A stretch of 47,847 bases of DNA from Fidelibacterota bacterium. Lineage in GTDB: Bacteria; Fidelibacterota; Marinisomatia; Marinisomatales; JAADGP01. This document shows, in pieces, positions 8,395 through 16,459 of this stretch. Location of the stretch: the NCBI GenBank assembly GCA_027021785.1, contig JALUTR010000154.1, forward strand, positions 1-47,847, read 5' to 3'. Below the pieces are notes generated by a model. It worked only from the letters and a program-made list of their open reading frames with translations. It was not told the DNA's origin and ran no database searches. The translations under genes were made by a program, and so were the position numbers. Position 1 is the first letter of the stretch. Each line of letters begins with the position of its first letter.

Positions 8395-9471
8395 CTATTT
8401 TCCGACCTTTTTGGACTTTTCAAAATAGCGTTGCGCTTCGTCTGTTTTCCCCTGACGAAGCAGGACCCTTGCCATGGCCCGGTAATATTCCGGATTGTCC
8501 GGATCAATATAGATTAATTCCTTATAGAATTTCTCCGCCCGGCGCCATTTTTCCACGCTTTCAAATGTTTGCGCAATGCCCAATAATGCTTCCGTGTCAT
8601 CCGGATTTAATTCATAGGCCATCATGAAATTATCTTCGGCGTTGGCATATTCTCCGATTTTCATATAAAGCACACCCAGATTAAAATAAAGATCACCTCT
8701 TTTTTTGAGGTCGTCTTCTTCCCCAATACCGATATTATAAACTTCTATGGCCTTTTCCATCTGATCCAGGTCATAGTAATTCTGCGCGAGATACCGTATT
8801 GCATCCGTATTGCCCGGATCAATTTCGACCACCTTCTGAAAATACTTTTGAGCTTCTTCCAATTTGCCCATTCTGGTCAGAATTTGTCCGGCGGTCATAT
8901 TGATAGTTTGATTATCAGGATTCAATTCAACCGCTTTTTTAATCACCTGGAGCGCGGTATCCCTTTCCCCCAATTCGAAATAACTTGTTGCCAGTATGGT
9001 ATACGTTTGATCTTTCCCTGGATTGACTAATCTGGCGGTCTCAAACGAATCAACCGCCTTTTTTAAATTCTCAATCCGTTTCTCACCGGTAGCTTCTCTG
9101 TAGGCATTATAGTAACGCACACCCTCATTATACAAATCCGTCCAATATTGTAAACGGGCCAGCTCGACATATTTCCTTACCGTAGTCCCCTGCAATATTT
9201 TTTGATCCGGGTGTTCCATTGCCCGATCCAACATTTCCGCTACCTTTTGCCAATTTTTCTGCCGGGCATATATTTCCCGGGCCAAAAGGAAGGGAACCTC
9301 AGGATTGTCCGGTTCAACATCCAGAGCCTTGATTAAAAAGTTTTCCGCGTTTTTCCAATCCTTCTGTTGTATATAAAGTTTAGCTGAAGTTAATTCTTCA
9401 CTGGCACAGCCCGATAAAAAAAACCCTGCCAACACAATAGCTAACAAAGGCCACCTAAAAGCTTTCATCAT
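8395..9471 (-). CDS. Tetratricopeptide-repeat lipoprotein
   Basis: This 358-residue protein begins with a lipoprotein signal peptide; the lipobox LSGC places the acylated cysteine at C22, followed by ASEE, so outer membrane or periplasmic anchoring is plausible. The rest is a solenoid of about nine tetratricopeptide repeats, recognisable by repeated Y-x-x-x-A and P-D/G-N-x-E/D turns such as DPGNTDAIRYLAQNYYDL and NPDDTEALLGIAQTFESV. TPR lipoproteins act as protein-protein scaffolds; no partner is indicated here. The gene is alone on its strand, convergent with DUF58. Confidence 0.88.
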   Translation of the reverse strand: MMKAFRWPLLAIVLAGFFLSGCASEELTSAKLYIQQKDWKNAENFLIKALDVEPDNPEVPFLLAREIYARQKNWQKVAEMLDRAMEHPDQKILQGTTVRKYVELARLQYWTDLYNEGVRYYNAYREATGEKRIENLKKAVDSFETARLVNPGKDQTYTILATSYFELGERDTALQVIKKAVELNPDNQTINMTAGQILTRMGKLEEAQKYFQKVVEIDPGNTDAIRYLAQNYYDLDQMEKAIEVYNIGIGEEDDLKKRGDLYFNLGVLYMKIGEYANAEDNFMMAYELNPDDTEALLGIAQTFESVEKWRRAEKFYKELIYIDPDNPEYYRAMARVLLRQGKTDEAQRYFEKSKKVGK

Positions 9472-9676
9472 GGGGTTCCTCGTTTTTAATTTTTTCCAAT
9501 ATGACCATTAATACAGCTCAGTTTCGCGGGATCAATCCGCTATTATCGCCGCGCACTTTCCAGATCGTTTTCGGTTGCGCGTACCGATACAAAAACTGTC
9601 GCCTCCTCCGCATTAATTTGATAGCCATAATATCCAATTTATCAACCCGATAAATTAGAAGGAGTCTGTTTGCCTA

Positions 9677-10570
9677 TCAAGCATTAACAGTAGAACGTAG
9701 GAAGGCTTTACGCTCTTCGATCTCTTCGTCCGTGACTCGCAATAAACGTTCCACGCCGAACCCTTCCACGCAGACCGAGGCCAGGGCGGAGCCGGCAACC
9801 AAAGCTTCCGAAAAAGAACCGTTTCGCGCTAATTCAGCGATAAAACCGCCGCCAAACGTATCTCCCGCACCGGTTGGATCAACAACTTCCTTAACTGGAT
9901 AAACCCCTACCGATAATGATCCCTTATTACCAAACAGTATCGCTCCCCGGCTACCGCGTTTGATTACAACTGTTTCGGGACCCAGCTCCCGCAGGTTGTT
10001 TGCGGCGTCTATTTCGGAAACTGTTCCCGTCAGTAACTGTGCTTCCTCTTCGTTTATCAAAAGTACATCCGCCTTTTTTAACACCGCTGACAATTCCTTA
10101 CGGGTCGTCTCAATCCAGAGATTCATGGTGTCGATGACCACCTTTTGTTGCCGGTCGTTTTGTCCTATTACCGATAACTGGAGACCCGGATGAATGTTGG
10201 CCAGGAAAACCCACGGGACTATACGATTTTGTTCCGATAATTGGGGGTCGAAATCAGCAAACACACCCAGATCGGTAAACAGGGTATCCCGCTCGTCCAT
10301 GTTCCCTTTATAGCGACCGCCCCAGCGAAATGTTTTGCCTTCCACAACTTTCAAATCCGTCAAATCGGCGGCAAAACGACGATAAATAGCGTGTCCTTCG
10401 GGGGGAAAATCGTTCCCTACAACACCGACGACATGTACCGGGGCAGTCCTGCCGGCGGCAATGGTGGCGTATGTGGTTGAACCTCCCAGAAGGTTTTCCC
10501 GCGAACCCTTGGGTGTTTCGATAGTATCGAGAGCGATGGAGCCCACAATCAGGATTGATTGATCACACAT
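9677..10570 (-). CDS. PfkB family carbohydrate/nucleoside kinase
   Basis: This 297-residue ribokinase-fold sugar or nucleoside kinase uses ATP to phosphorylate a small substrate in the cytoplasm. The N-terminal PfkB region shows LLGGSTTYATIAAGR, and the C-terminal signature DPTGAGDTFGGGF carries the catalytic Asp in GAGD. INEEEAQLLTG and VIKRGSRGA are also typical. I choose the ATG at 10568-10570 (MCDQSILIVGSIALD), which fits the fold's first beta strand. An extension to 10726 would run into the dispersed repeat at 10695-10791. Substrate is unknown; it is not adjacent to a sugar pathway. Confidence 0.88.
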   Translation of the reverse strand: MCDQSILIVGSIALDTIETPKGSRENLLGGSTTYATIAAGRTAPVHVVGVVGNDFPPEGHAIYRRFAADLTDLKVVEGKTFRWGGRYKGNMDERDTLFTDLGVFADFDPQLSEQNRIVPWVFLANIHPGLQLSVIGQNDRQQKVVIDTMNLWIETTRKELSAVLKKADVLLINEEEAQLLTGTVSEIDAANNLRELGPETVVIKRGSRGAILFGNKGSLSVGVYPVKEVVDPTGAGDTFGGGFIAELARNGSFSEALVAGSALASVCVEGFGVERLLRVTDEEIEERKAFLRSTVNA

Positions 10571-11178
10571 AAGGACCGGCAGTTTAACCGGAATCCGGTT
10601 TCTTTTCAAGGGAAAATAATTGGTCTCAAGTAATACGAGCTTTGGGAGCATATTTGATGTGTAAAGAACCAATAACTCCCGGCGCTGAATGTCCGCTTCC
10701 AAACTTTTGTCCTGTTCTTCCTGCAAATGTCCTTTGGTTCATGGTCAGAAGACCATGAACGATCAGATCGGAGTGTAGTCCGATCCTGCAAGCAGCCTGC
10801 GTATTGGTTCTTCACCCATAACTAAGGCAATACGGTTTCAAACGTAAAACCCATATAATTTTGATCGCAATAAACGATATATCCGAGATTAATCCATACC
10901 CCCCTTCAGGACTGTACCGGATACACTTATGACTACGGCACTTTGTATCCGGAATACCCCAGAATGGGAATCATAAACAGATCAGTCGGTGTCCAAGCCC
11001 TGTAGGGCACAGCAAGGAGGACTCCAACTTTTAATTTTCACTACATGTGTAAACAGCGAGGGTAGAACGGGAATTAAAATAGGCTCCTTAACTTAGTAGT
11101 GTTTATCCTTAATTTACGGGCGTCGGACTCCTCTTAATTTCTTGCTCCAAAGAAATCTTGGCGGTATATTTTATTCTT
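10571..11178. other. 600-bp divergent intergenic region with repeats
   Basis: No credible gene is found between the PfkB and metallophosphoesterase starts. The region holds the second copy of the dispersed hairpin repeat (10695-10791) and a perfect palindrome GCCCT-gt-AGGGC at 10997-11008. Promoters for both flanking genes must lie here, but I see no clear consensus element. Confidence 0.5.
10695..10791. repeat. Dispersed hairpin repeat, copy B
   Basis: This block repeats the architecture of 358-458. It has 'gcttccaaa', then a pyrimidine-rich spacer, a perfect hairpin GTTCATGGTC-agaa-GACCATGAAC at 10737-10760, and 'cgatcctgcaag' at 10781-10791. After that the CTGCAAGGTC hairpin seen in copy A is replaced by unrelated sequence, so copy B looks truncated. 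It abuts the 5' side of the PfkB gene. Confidence 0.65.
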
Positions 11179-11952
11179 ATGAGCGTTAAAACATTCGCTA
11201 TCATCACTGATGTTCATTCTAATGCCGAATCATTAACGAAAGCTCTTTCGATTATTGACGAACGCGAGAATGTCGATCAGGTAATCTGTCTGGGTGACTG
11301 CTTTGCATTAGGTCCCGAACCGGAGAAAACATTGGAATTATTGTTATCTTTGGACGGTTGTATCTTCATTCGCGGCAATCATGATCGTTATCTCATTGAA
11401 AGTCTATGGACCCAGGAACGGCCGTCATTGGAGGGGATGGATCCCGACGATCCTATTTGCCAGGATATTGTGGCCAACGGGTCGTGGACCGCTGATAAGG
11501 TCGGAGAAGAAGGACTGGAATTCATCAGGAAAATGCATATTGCTCACCGTGAACAGGTAAATGGCATGCTGGTTGAGTTTACCCACGCCTGGTACCAACG
11601 CGACGATCAACCGCCTTCAATGACCGAGGCTTTGCACTGGCGCGATCATGTGCAAGCCACCCATCCCAATGTAAAGCAATTTATTTTTATCCACGGTCAT
11701 GTCCATTTACCCCGCTACGAAGAACAGGAAAACCTGAGGGTTCTGTGCCAGGGAGCTACCGGTTTACCATTTGATAAAAACCGTCGCGGTGCTGTCGCTT
11801 TCTTAACAGTAGGCGGTAAATTCGAATGGGACGTTGTGCGCTTTGAATATAACTATTCCGTAAGCATTCAAAAATTGGAGGAGCGCAAACCTCCTTTTTA
11901 TCGCAATCTGCAATCCACGCTTCGCTACGCTCAAATCCGAAACGACGTTTAG
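11179..11952 (+). CDS. Metallophosphoesterase
   Basis: This 257-residue calcineurin-like phosphoesterase has the four metal-binding blocks of the family: TDVHSN (DxH) near residue 12, LGDCFALGPEP (GDxxxxG), IRGNHDRY (GNHD), and a C-terminal GHVHLPRY (GHxH). It resembles the YfcE/YmdB-like phosphodiesterases that hydrolyse phosphodiester substrates. The ATG at 11179 gives the usual beta strand directly before the DxH motif; an upstream TTG adds only seven residues. It ends 44 bp before the cysteine desulfurase gene and may head that operon. Confidence 0.88.
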   Translation: MSVKTFAIITDVHSNAESLTKALSIIDERENVDQVICLGDCFALGPEPEKTLELLLSLDGCIFIRGNHDRYLIESLWTQERPSLEGMDPDDPICQDIVANGSWTADKVGEEGLEFIRKMHIAHREQVNGMLVEFTHAWYQRDDQPPSMTEALHWRDHVQATHPNVKQFIFIHGHVHLPRYEEQENLRVLCQGATGLPFDKNRRGAVAFLTVGGKFEWDVVRFEYNYSVSIQKLEERKPPFYRNLQSTLRYAQIRNDV

Positions 11953-11996
11953 CGTTTCAACCCCCGTATTTCGTAACTTTCCCCGTCAAATAACCA

Positions 11997-13127
11997 ATGA
12001 AAATGTTGTATTTTGATCATAGCGCCACCACTCCCATTCGAAAGGAAGTGTTGGTTCGTATGCAGGAAGTGGAGAGCAAACACTTCGGCAACCCCTCAAG
12101 TATCCACCGGTTCGGTCAAAAATCGCGAAGTCTTATCGAAGCGGCGCGACGTCGGATGGCAACCGCCATTGGCTGTCAACCGCACGAAATCATCTTTACC
12201 GGGGGCGGAACGGAAGCAAACAACCTGGTCCTGTGGAACCTGATTCACCGGAAACAATCACACGTGATCACTTCCGCGATCGAACACCCTGCCGTACTGA
12301 AAGTGCTTAAACGTTTGAAAGAATTCGGTCTGTCGGCCACCCTGATTCCGGTGGATAAAAAAGGACGGGTTGATCCAACTGCAATCGCCCGGGAAATCCG
12401 TCCCGATACGGTCCTTATCACTATCATGACGGCCAACAACGAAGTGGGAACGGTTCAACCCATTGCCGAAATCGCCCGAATTGCCCATGAAAAGAATATC
12501 CTTTTTCACAGCGACGCCGTCCAAACTTTGGGAAAAATTGAAATAAATGTTCAGGAATTGGGTACCGATTTGATGAGTTTTTCCGCTCACAAATTTTACG
12601 GTCCGAAAGGAGTCGGGGCCTTGTACATAAGAAAAGGGGTCCATCTGCAACCTCTGATTATCGGCGGCGGACAGGAACGTCGCCTGCGCGCCGGTACCGA
12701 AAACGTAGCCGGGATTGTCGGCCTGGGACTCGCCGCGGAACTCGCCGCGCAACAGGTCCGGGAGACCCGTGCGCATCTGGATTCTCTGGCCTTTAAATTC
12801 AGACAGGATTTTTCCCGCGTCTACCCCAGGGCAATTTATAACGGAGACCCGGATCACCAATTACCGGGCCTGGTAAGTGTAACCATCCCCGATGTAACCA
12901 GTGACATCCTGCTGATTAATCTGGATCTTCGGGGAATCGCCGTCTCCAGCGGCTCCGCTTGTTCTTCCGGTACCGTCGAACCATCTTCCGTTTTAAAAGC
13001 CATGGGCGTTTCCAACGATCTGAACACCCGTACTCTTCGCATCAGCTTTGGCAAGGACAACACACACGAAGAAGTTGCGACCCTGGTGGAAGCGTTGGAC
13101 ACCATCATAAAACGTTACCGGGAGTAA
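11997..13127 (+). CDS. Cysteine desulfurase (NifS/IscS family)
   Basis: This 376-residue PLP enzyme mobilises sulfur from cysteine as a persulfide. The PLP lysine is K199 in FSAHKFYGPKG, the cofactor-stacking His region is HSDAVQTLGK, and the catalytic cysteine is C322 in SSGSACSSG, a long-loop (group I) arrangement. It lies 6 bp upstream of mnmA, which uses persulfide sulfur to thiolate tRNA U34, so this enzyme probably feeds MnmA directly. No iscU or other Fe-S scaffold is adjacent. Its role in general Fe-S assembly cannot be judged from this window. Confidence 0.93.
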   Translation: MKMLYFDHSATTPIRKEVLVRMQEVESKHFGNPSSIHRFGQKSRSLIEAARRRMATAIGCQPHEIIFTGGGTEANNLVLWNLIHRKQSHVITSAIEHPAVLKVLKRLKEFGLSATLIPVDKKGRVDPTAIAREIRPDTVLITIMTANNEVGTVQPIAEIARIAHEKNILFHSDAVQTLGKIEINVQELGTDLMSFSAHKFYGPKGVGALYIRKGVHLQPLIIGGGQERRLRAGTENVAGIVGLGLAAELAAQQVRETRAHLDSLAFKFRQDFSRVYPRAIYNGDPDHQLPGLVSVTIPDVTSDILLINLDLRGIAVSSGSACSSGTVEPSSVLKAMGVSNDLNTRTLRISFGKDNTHEEVATLVEALDTIIKRYRE

Positions 13128-13133
13128 GCTCTC

Positions 13134-14258
13134 ATGGCACACAGCGTCGTGGTCGGAATGAGCGGCGGCGTGGACAGCGCCGTTGCCGCCTTGTTGCTTA
13201 AGGAACAGGGGTATCAGGTAGAGTGTCTTTTTATGAAAAACTGGGAGGCGGACGATACCGATGATTACTGTACGGCCGAAGAAGATTATCGGGATGCCAT
13301 CCAGGTTTGCGATATCCTGGACCTGCCGCTTCATACCGTGAACTTTTCCCGTGAGTACTGGGAACGGGTATTCACTTATTTCCTGGAGGAATACCGTGAA
13401 GGCCGCACCCCTAATCCCGATATCCTTTGTAACAGGGAGATCAAGTTTAAAGTTTTCCTGGAGTATGCCCTTGAATTGGGAATGGAATCCATAGCAACGG
13501 GACATTACGCCCGCATTCTTCGAAAACGAGGAACATTTCGACTCCATAAGGGGTTAGATGCCGCAAAGGACCAAAGTTATTTTTTATACACCTTGGGACA
13601 AAATGAATTGCAAAAAAGTTTATTCCCGATTGGAGAAATGACTAAAGAGAATGTCCGGGAAACGGCCCGTAAAATGGGTTTTCCCAATGCTGAAAAGAAG
13701 GACAGCACCGGCATCTGTTTCATTGGAGAGAGAAACTTCAGAGCCTTCTTGAAACAGTATCTCCCGGCCAAACCGGGAGAGATTGTTACCGTGGATGGCC
13801 GGATCGTCGGTCAACACGAGGGATTGATGTATTACACCCTTGGGCAGCGAAAAGGTTTGGGCATTGGAGGCGGCCATGGAGATAAGGAGGCCGCCTGGTA
13901 TGTCGCGGACAAGGATTTGCGTCAAAACCGCCTGATTATTGCTCAGGGGCACGATCATCCCGCCCTCTTCAGTACCCGACTCACGGCAACGCAACTGCAC
14001 TGGACAACCGGAGAAAGACCAAATGATTCCGTATCCCTGCAAGCCAAGATCCGATATCGACAGGCCGACCAGGAGTGCCGGATTGAATTTTTATCCGACC
14101 AAACGGCGATGGTAACGTTTACCGAACCCCAGTTCGCCATCACTCCCGGCCAATCGGTCGTATTCTACGACCGGGACGAATGTTTGGGAGGCGGTATTAT
14201 CGACCGGGTGGTACGGGACAATGCAACTCCTGAATCTGAAACCAAAGGAAAATCCTGA
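13134..14258 (+). CDS. mnmA: tRNA-specific 2-thiouridylase MnmA
   Basis: This 374-residue enzyme makes 2-thiouridine at position 34 of Glu, Gln and Lys tRNAs. The PP-loop [15 protein letters not shown] (residues 8-22) binds ATP. The two catalytic cysteines are C99 in [12 protein letters not shown] and C195 in [13 protein letters not shown], and the [11 protein letters not shown] block is intact. Length is normal. It follows the cysteine desulfurase by 6 bp, a functional pairing of sulfur donor and thiolase. Its stop is separated by one base from the start of the next gene. Confidence 0.96.
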   Translation: MAHSVVVGMSGGVDSAVAALLLKEQGYQVECLFMKNWEADDTDDYCTAEEDYRDAIQVCDILDLPLHTVNFSREYWERVFTYFLEEYREGRTPNPDILCNREIKFKVFLEYALELGMESIATGHYARILRKRGTFRLHKGLDAAKDQSYFLYTLGQNELQKSLFPIGEMTKENVRETARKMGFPNAEKKDSTGICFIGERNFRAFLKQYLPAKPGEIVTVDGRIVGQHEGLMYYTLGQRKGLGIGGGHGDKEAAWYVADKDLRQNRLIIAQGHDHPALFSTRLTATQLHWTTGERPNDSVSLQAKIRYRQADQECRIEFLSDQTAMVTFTEPQFAITPGQSVVFYDRDECLGGGIIDRVVRDNATPESETKGKS

Positions 14259-14259
14259 A

Positions 14260-15024
14260 ATGACAATTGCTTCTTTCAAAGACCGCCGACCCCTGGTTGT
14301 AGCAATCCTCGCCGCCGGGAAAGGCAAACGGATGAAATCGGATTTGCCGAAAGTCCTCCATCCGGTGGGCGGAAAACCGATGTTGCTGCACGTGATCGCA
14401 TTGGCGAAGGAACTTCATCCCGACCGAATCATTGTCATTATCGGACACGGAAAGGAAAAAGTTATCGAAGCGCTGGAAAATACCGGCGTCGAATACGTTT
14501 TCCAGGAGAAACAACTTGGTACCGGTCACGCTGTGATGCAACTGGAAACAAAGCTCAAAGATTTTGACGGGGATCTGTTGATTCTCTCCGGGGACGTTCC
14601 CCTGCTCCGGTTGGAAACTCTACGGCAACTGCTGCAAACGCACGGCAAAAAAGGAGCCGGCGCCACTCTTTTAACGGCCCTTTTCCCTGATCCAACCGGT
14701 TACGGACGTATCCTCAGGACACCCTCCGACACACTGGACCGAATTATCGAGCACAAAGACTGCTCCCCGGATCAACTGTCGATCCGGGAAATCAATGCCG
14801 GTATTTATATTTTTGACACACAAACCTTGTTTAAGGCGTTAAAAAAGATTGATAATAATAATCAGCAAGGCGAATATTACTTGCCGGATGCGCTTAGCTA
14901 TTTTCCCGATTCGGGGAAAACCGTGGCATTGCAGGTAATGGTTGATCCACAGGAAATTGCGGGGGTAAATACACAGGAGCAACTTTTAGAAATTAATCGT
15001 ATTTTTGAGTCGCGCAATGAATGA
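14260..15024 (+). CDS. GlmU-like N-terminal uridylyltransferase (monofunctional)
   Basis: This 254-residue nucleotidyltransferase matches the N-terminal pyrophosphorylase half of GlmU, which makes UDP-GlcNAc from GlcNAc-1-phosphate and UTP. Visible motifs are LAAGKGKRMKSDLPKVLHP, QLGTGHAVMQ, LSGDVPLL, REINAGIYIFD and GEYYLPDAL. The C-terminal left-handed beta-helix acetyltransferase domain of full-length GlmU (about 450 residues) is absent, and the gene ends cleanly in a coupled overlap with the next gene, so it is not an obvious truncation. I chose the ATG at 14260, one base after the mnmA stop. A separate acetyltransferase would be needed for GlcN-1-P acetylation. Confidence 0.88.
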   Translation: MTIASFKDRRPLVVAILAAGKGKRMKSDLPKVLHPVGGKPMLLHVIALAKELHPDRIIVIIGHGKEKVIEALENTGVEYVFQEKQLGTGHAVMQLETKLKDFDGDLLILSGDVPLLRLETLRQLLQTHGKKGAGATLLTALFPDPTGYGRILRTPSDTLDRIIEHKDCSPDQLSIREINAGIYIFDTQTLFKALKKIDNNNQQGEYYLPDALSYFPDSGKTVALQVMVDPQEIAGVNTQEQLLEINRIFESRNE

Positions 15025-15478
15025 CTTAATTAGAAAAATCACCTTTCTTGTCAGCCTGACGGTTTTAATCTGGGGACAATTCAAGACGGATGTTCCCCAG
15101 GTAAACATGCCTTCGGGCCTCACCGGTCAGTCGGGGCAATATTCAGGTTCCTGGCTCGACCCCAGTCGCTTTAACATGCAACACGGGTTTTCGGTATCCA
15201 TGCTCCGTTTGGGACAGCAAACCCTGAGCGTAGGAAGTTACACCAATCAAATGACATTTATGCTCAGGAACAACCTCCGTTTGCAAACCAATTTTACGCT
15301 AATGCAACCGGCAATGCGCTCCCTGGGACCGCAATCATCCGCGATAAACGGACAGGTTTATTACGGGGCAAGTCTCGATTATCGACCGCTGAAAAACACA
15401 TTGATACACTTAAGTTTTAACAATTATCCTTATTATGCCCGTCAGGCCTACTCACCTTTTCAGCTTGGTATCAGGTAA
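15017..15478 (+). CDS. Small exported protein, outer-membrane-like
   Basis: This 153-residue protein starts with a signal peptide-like segment (MNDLIRKITFLVSLTVLIWG). The mature part alternates polar and hydrophobic residues with many Gln, Tyr and Phe residues (for example LRNNLRLQTNFTLMQP and VYYGASLDYRP), suggesting a small beta-rich or barrel-like surface protein. Its start overlaps the end of the GlmU-like gene by 8 nt, and it lies 4 bp before the LytR_C gene, so it belongs to the operon. I do not recognise a named family. Confidence 0.65.
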   Translation: MNDLIRKITFLVSLTVLIWGQFKTDVPQVNMPSGLTGQSGQYSGSWLDPSRFNMQHGFSVSMLRLGQQTLSVGSYTNQMTFMLRNNLRLQTNFTLMQPAMRSLGPQSSAINGQVYYGASLDYRPLKNTLIHLSFNNYPYYARQAYSPFQLGIR

Positions 15479-15482
15479 ATAA

Positions 15483-16061
15483 GTGGCAAAATCCCAGCGT
15501 CGAAAATCTTCCCTTTTCGGCCCCTCCAATAAACGCGCGAAAGGACGAAAGCGATGGAGCCTGCAAAATTCAATCGTTAATTCCGCCATCGCGATTTTGT
15601 CATTACTGCTGATTGCCTTCATTTTTTCTTTTTCCCGTCAGTATACTCAAAAGGGGGTCCCCATTAAAACAACCTTCCCCAGTCTCCCGGATCAAACCCG
15701 GCTTGCCGTGGAAATATATGAGCAAAACCCCGTGCTGGACATTGAGGTCGAAGTTCTGAACGGCTGTGGTGAAGCGGGCCTGGCCGGAAAAGTATCTGAG
15801 TTTCTACGGAACAACCGAATCGATGTCGTTCGTTCGGAAAATGCAGATCATTTCGGGTACGACCGAACACTTTTAATCCAGCGCAATGAAAAATTTGAAA
15901 ACCTGAAAACGGTATCAGCGACCCTGGGATTTGATTTAAACGATAAAAGCCGGGTGCTGGTACAACCGGATGCAAATTCCGATGTGGACCTGACATTAAT
16001 TATTGGAAAGGATTATAAAACAATCAGGCCGCTTACAGATTTCTTAAACCATAAATTTTAA
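15483..16061 (+). CDS. Membrane-anchored LytR C-terminal (LytR_C) domain protein
   Basis: This 192-residue protein starts at a GTG. A basic cytoplasmic N-terminus (SQRRKSSLFG, residues 4-13) leads to one transmembrane helix near residues 30-50 (NSIVNSAIAILSLLLIAFIF). The periplasmic part contains a LytR_C domain, with the signature DIEVEVLNGCGEAGLAGKVS near residue 80 and a closing VDLTLIIGKDY. The catalytic LCP domain of LytR-CpsA-Psr proteins is missing. In FCB bacteria stand-alone LytR_C genes often precede rsfS, as here (2-bp gap). A cell envelope binding role is inferred, not shown. Confidence 0.83.
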   Translation: MAKSQRRKSSLFGPSNKRAKGRKRWSLQNSIVNSAIAILSLLLIAFIFSFSRQYTQKGVPIKTTFPSLPDQTRLAVEIYEQNPVLDIEVEVLNGCGEAGLAGKVSEFLRNNRIDVVRSENADHFGYDRTLLIQRNEKFENLKTVSATLGFDLNDKSRVLVQPDANSDVDLTLIIGKDYKTIRPLTDFLNHKF

Positions 16062-16063
16062 TT

Positions 16064-16459
16064 TTGTCCCCAACTTCTTCGAATCAACTGCCACAATCCC
16101 ACGACCTACCCGAGTTAATAGGCCGGTTAGCCTTATCTAAAAAAGCTGAAAATGTTTTAACGATAGATGTACGTGGTCTGACCAGCATTACCGATTATTT
16201 CGTTATCTGTTCGGCGGACACTGAAGTTCAGGTAAAAGCTATTGCCGACGCCATCCGTAAGGGAACACCTCACAAACCCTGGCGTCTTGAAGGTCTCGAA
16301 CACTTGCATTGGGTACTCCTGGATTACATTGACGTGGTGGTTCATATTTTCAAAACCAGCGAGCGTAACTACTACCAACTGGAACGGCTGTGGTCCGACG
16401 CCCCTATCCGCGAGATTGTCGATGAGTCTGAAACCGTATCTGATTCAAGCTTTAACTGA
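16064..16459 (+). CDS. rsfS: Ribosomal silencing factor RsfS
   Basis: This 131-residue protein is the RsfS/Iojap family factor that binds ribosomal protein L14 and blocks subunit joining in starvation. Conserved blocks are VLTIDVRGLTSITDYFVICS (residues 36-55), the central EGLEHLHWVLLDYIDVVVHIF and the closing RNYYQLERLWSDAP. Translation probably starts at the TTG at 16064, 2 bp after the LytR_C gene. Its 3' end overlaps the argS start by 38 nt. Confidence 0.95.
   Translation: MSPTSSNQLPQSHDLPELIGRLALSKKAENVLTIDVRGLTSITDYFVICSADTEVQVKAIADAIRKGTPHKPWRLEGLEHLHWVLLDYIDVVVHIFKTSERNYYQLERLWSDAPIREIVDESETVSDSSFN

Noticed and set aside
10571-10726. N-terminal extension of the PfkB kinase
   Set aside because: The extension enters the dispersed repeat and has no PfkB-like sequence; the fold begins at the ATG at 10568-10570.
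12258-12860. Antisense 200-codon frame opposite the cysteine desulfurase
   Set aside because: Shadow of a well-conserved gene with no ribosome binding site or family motif.
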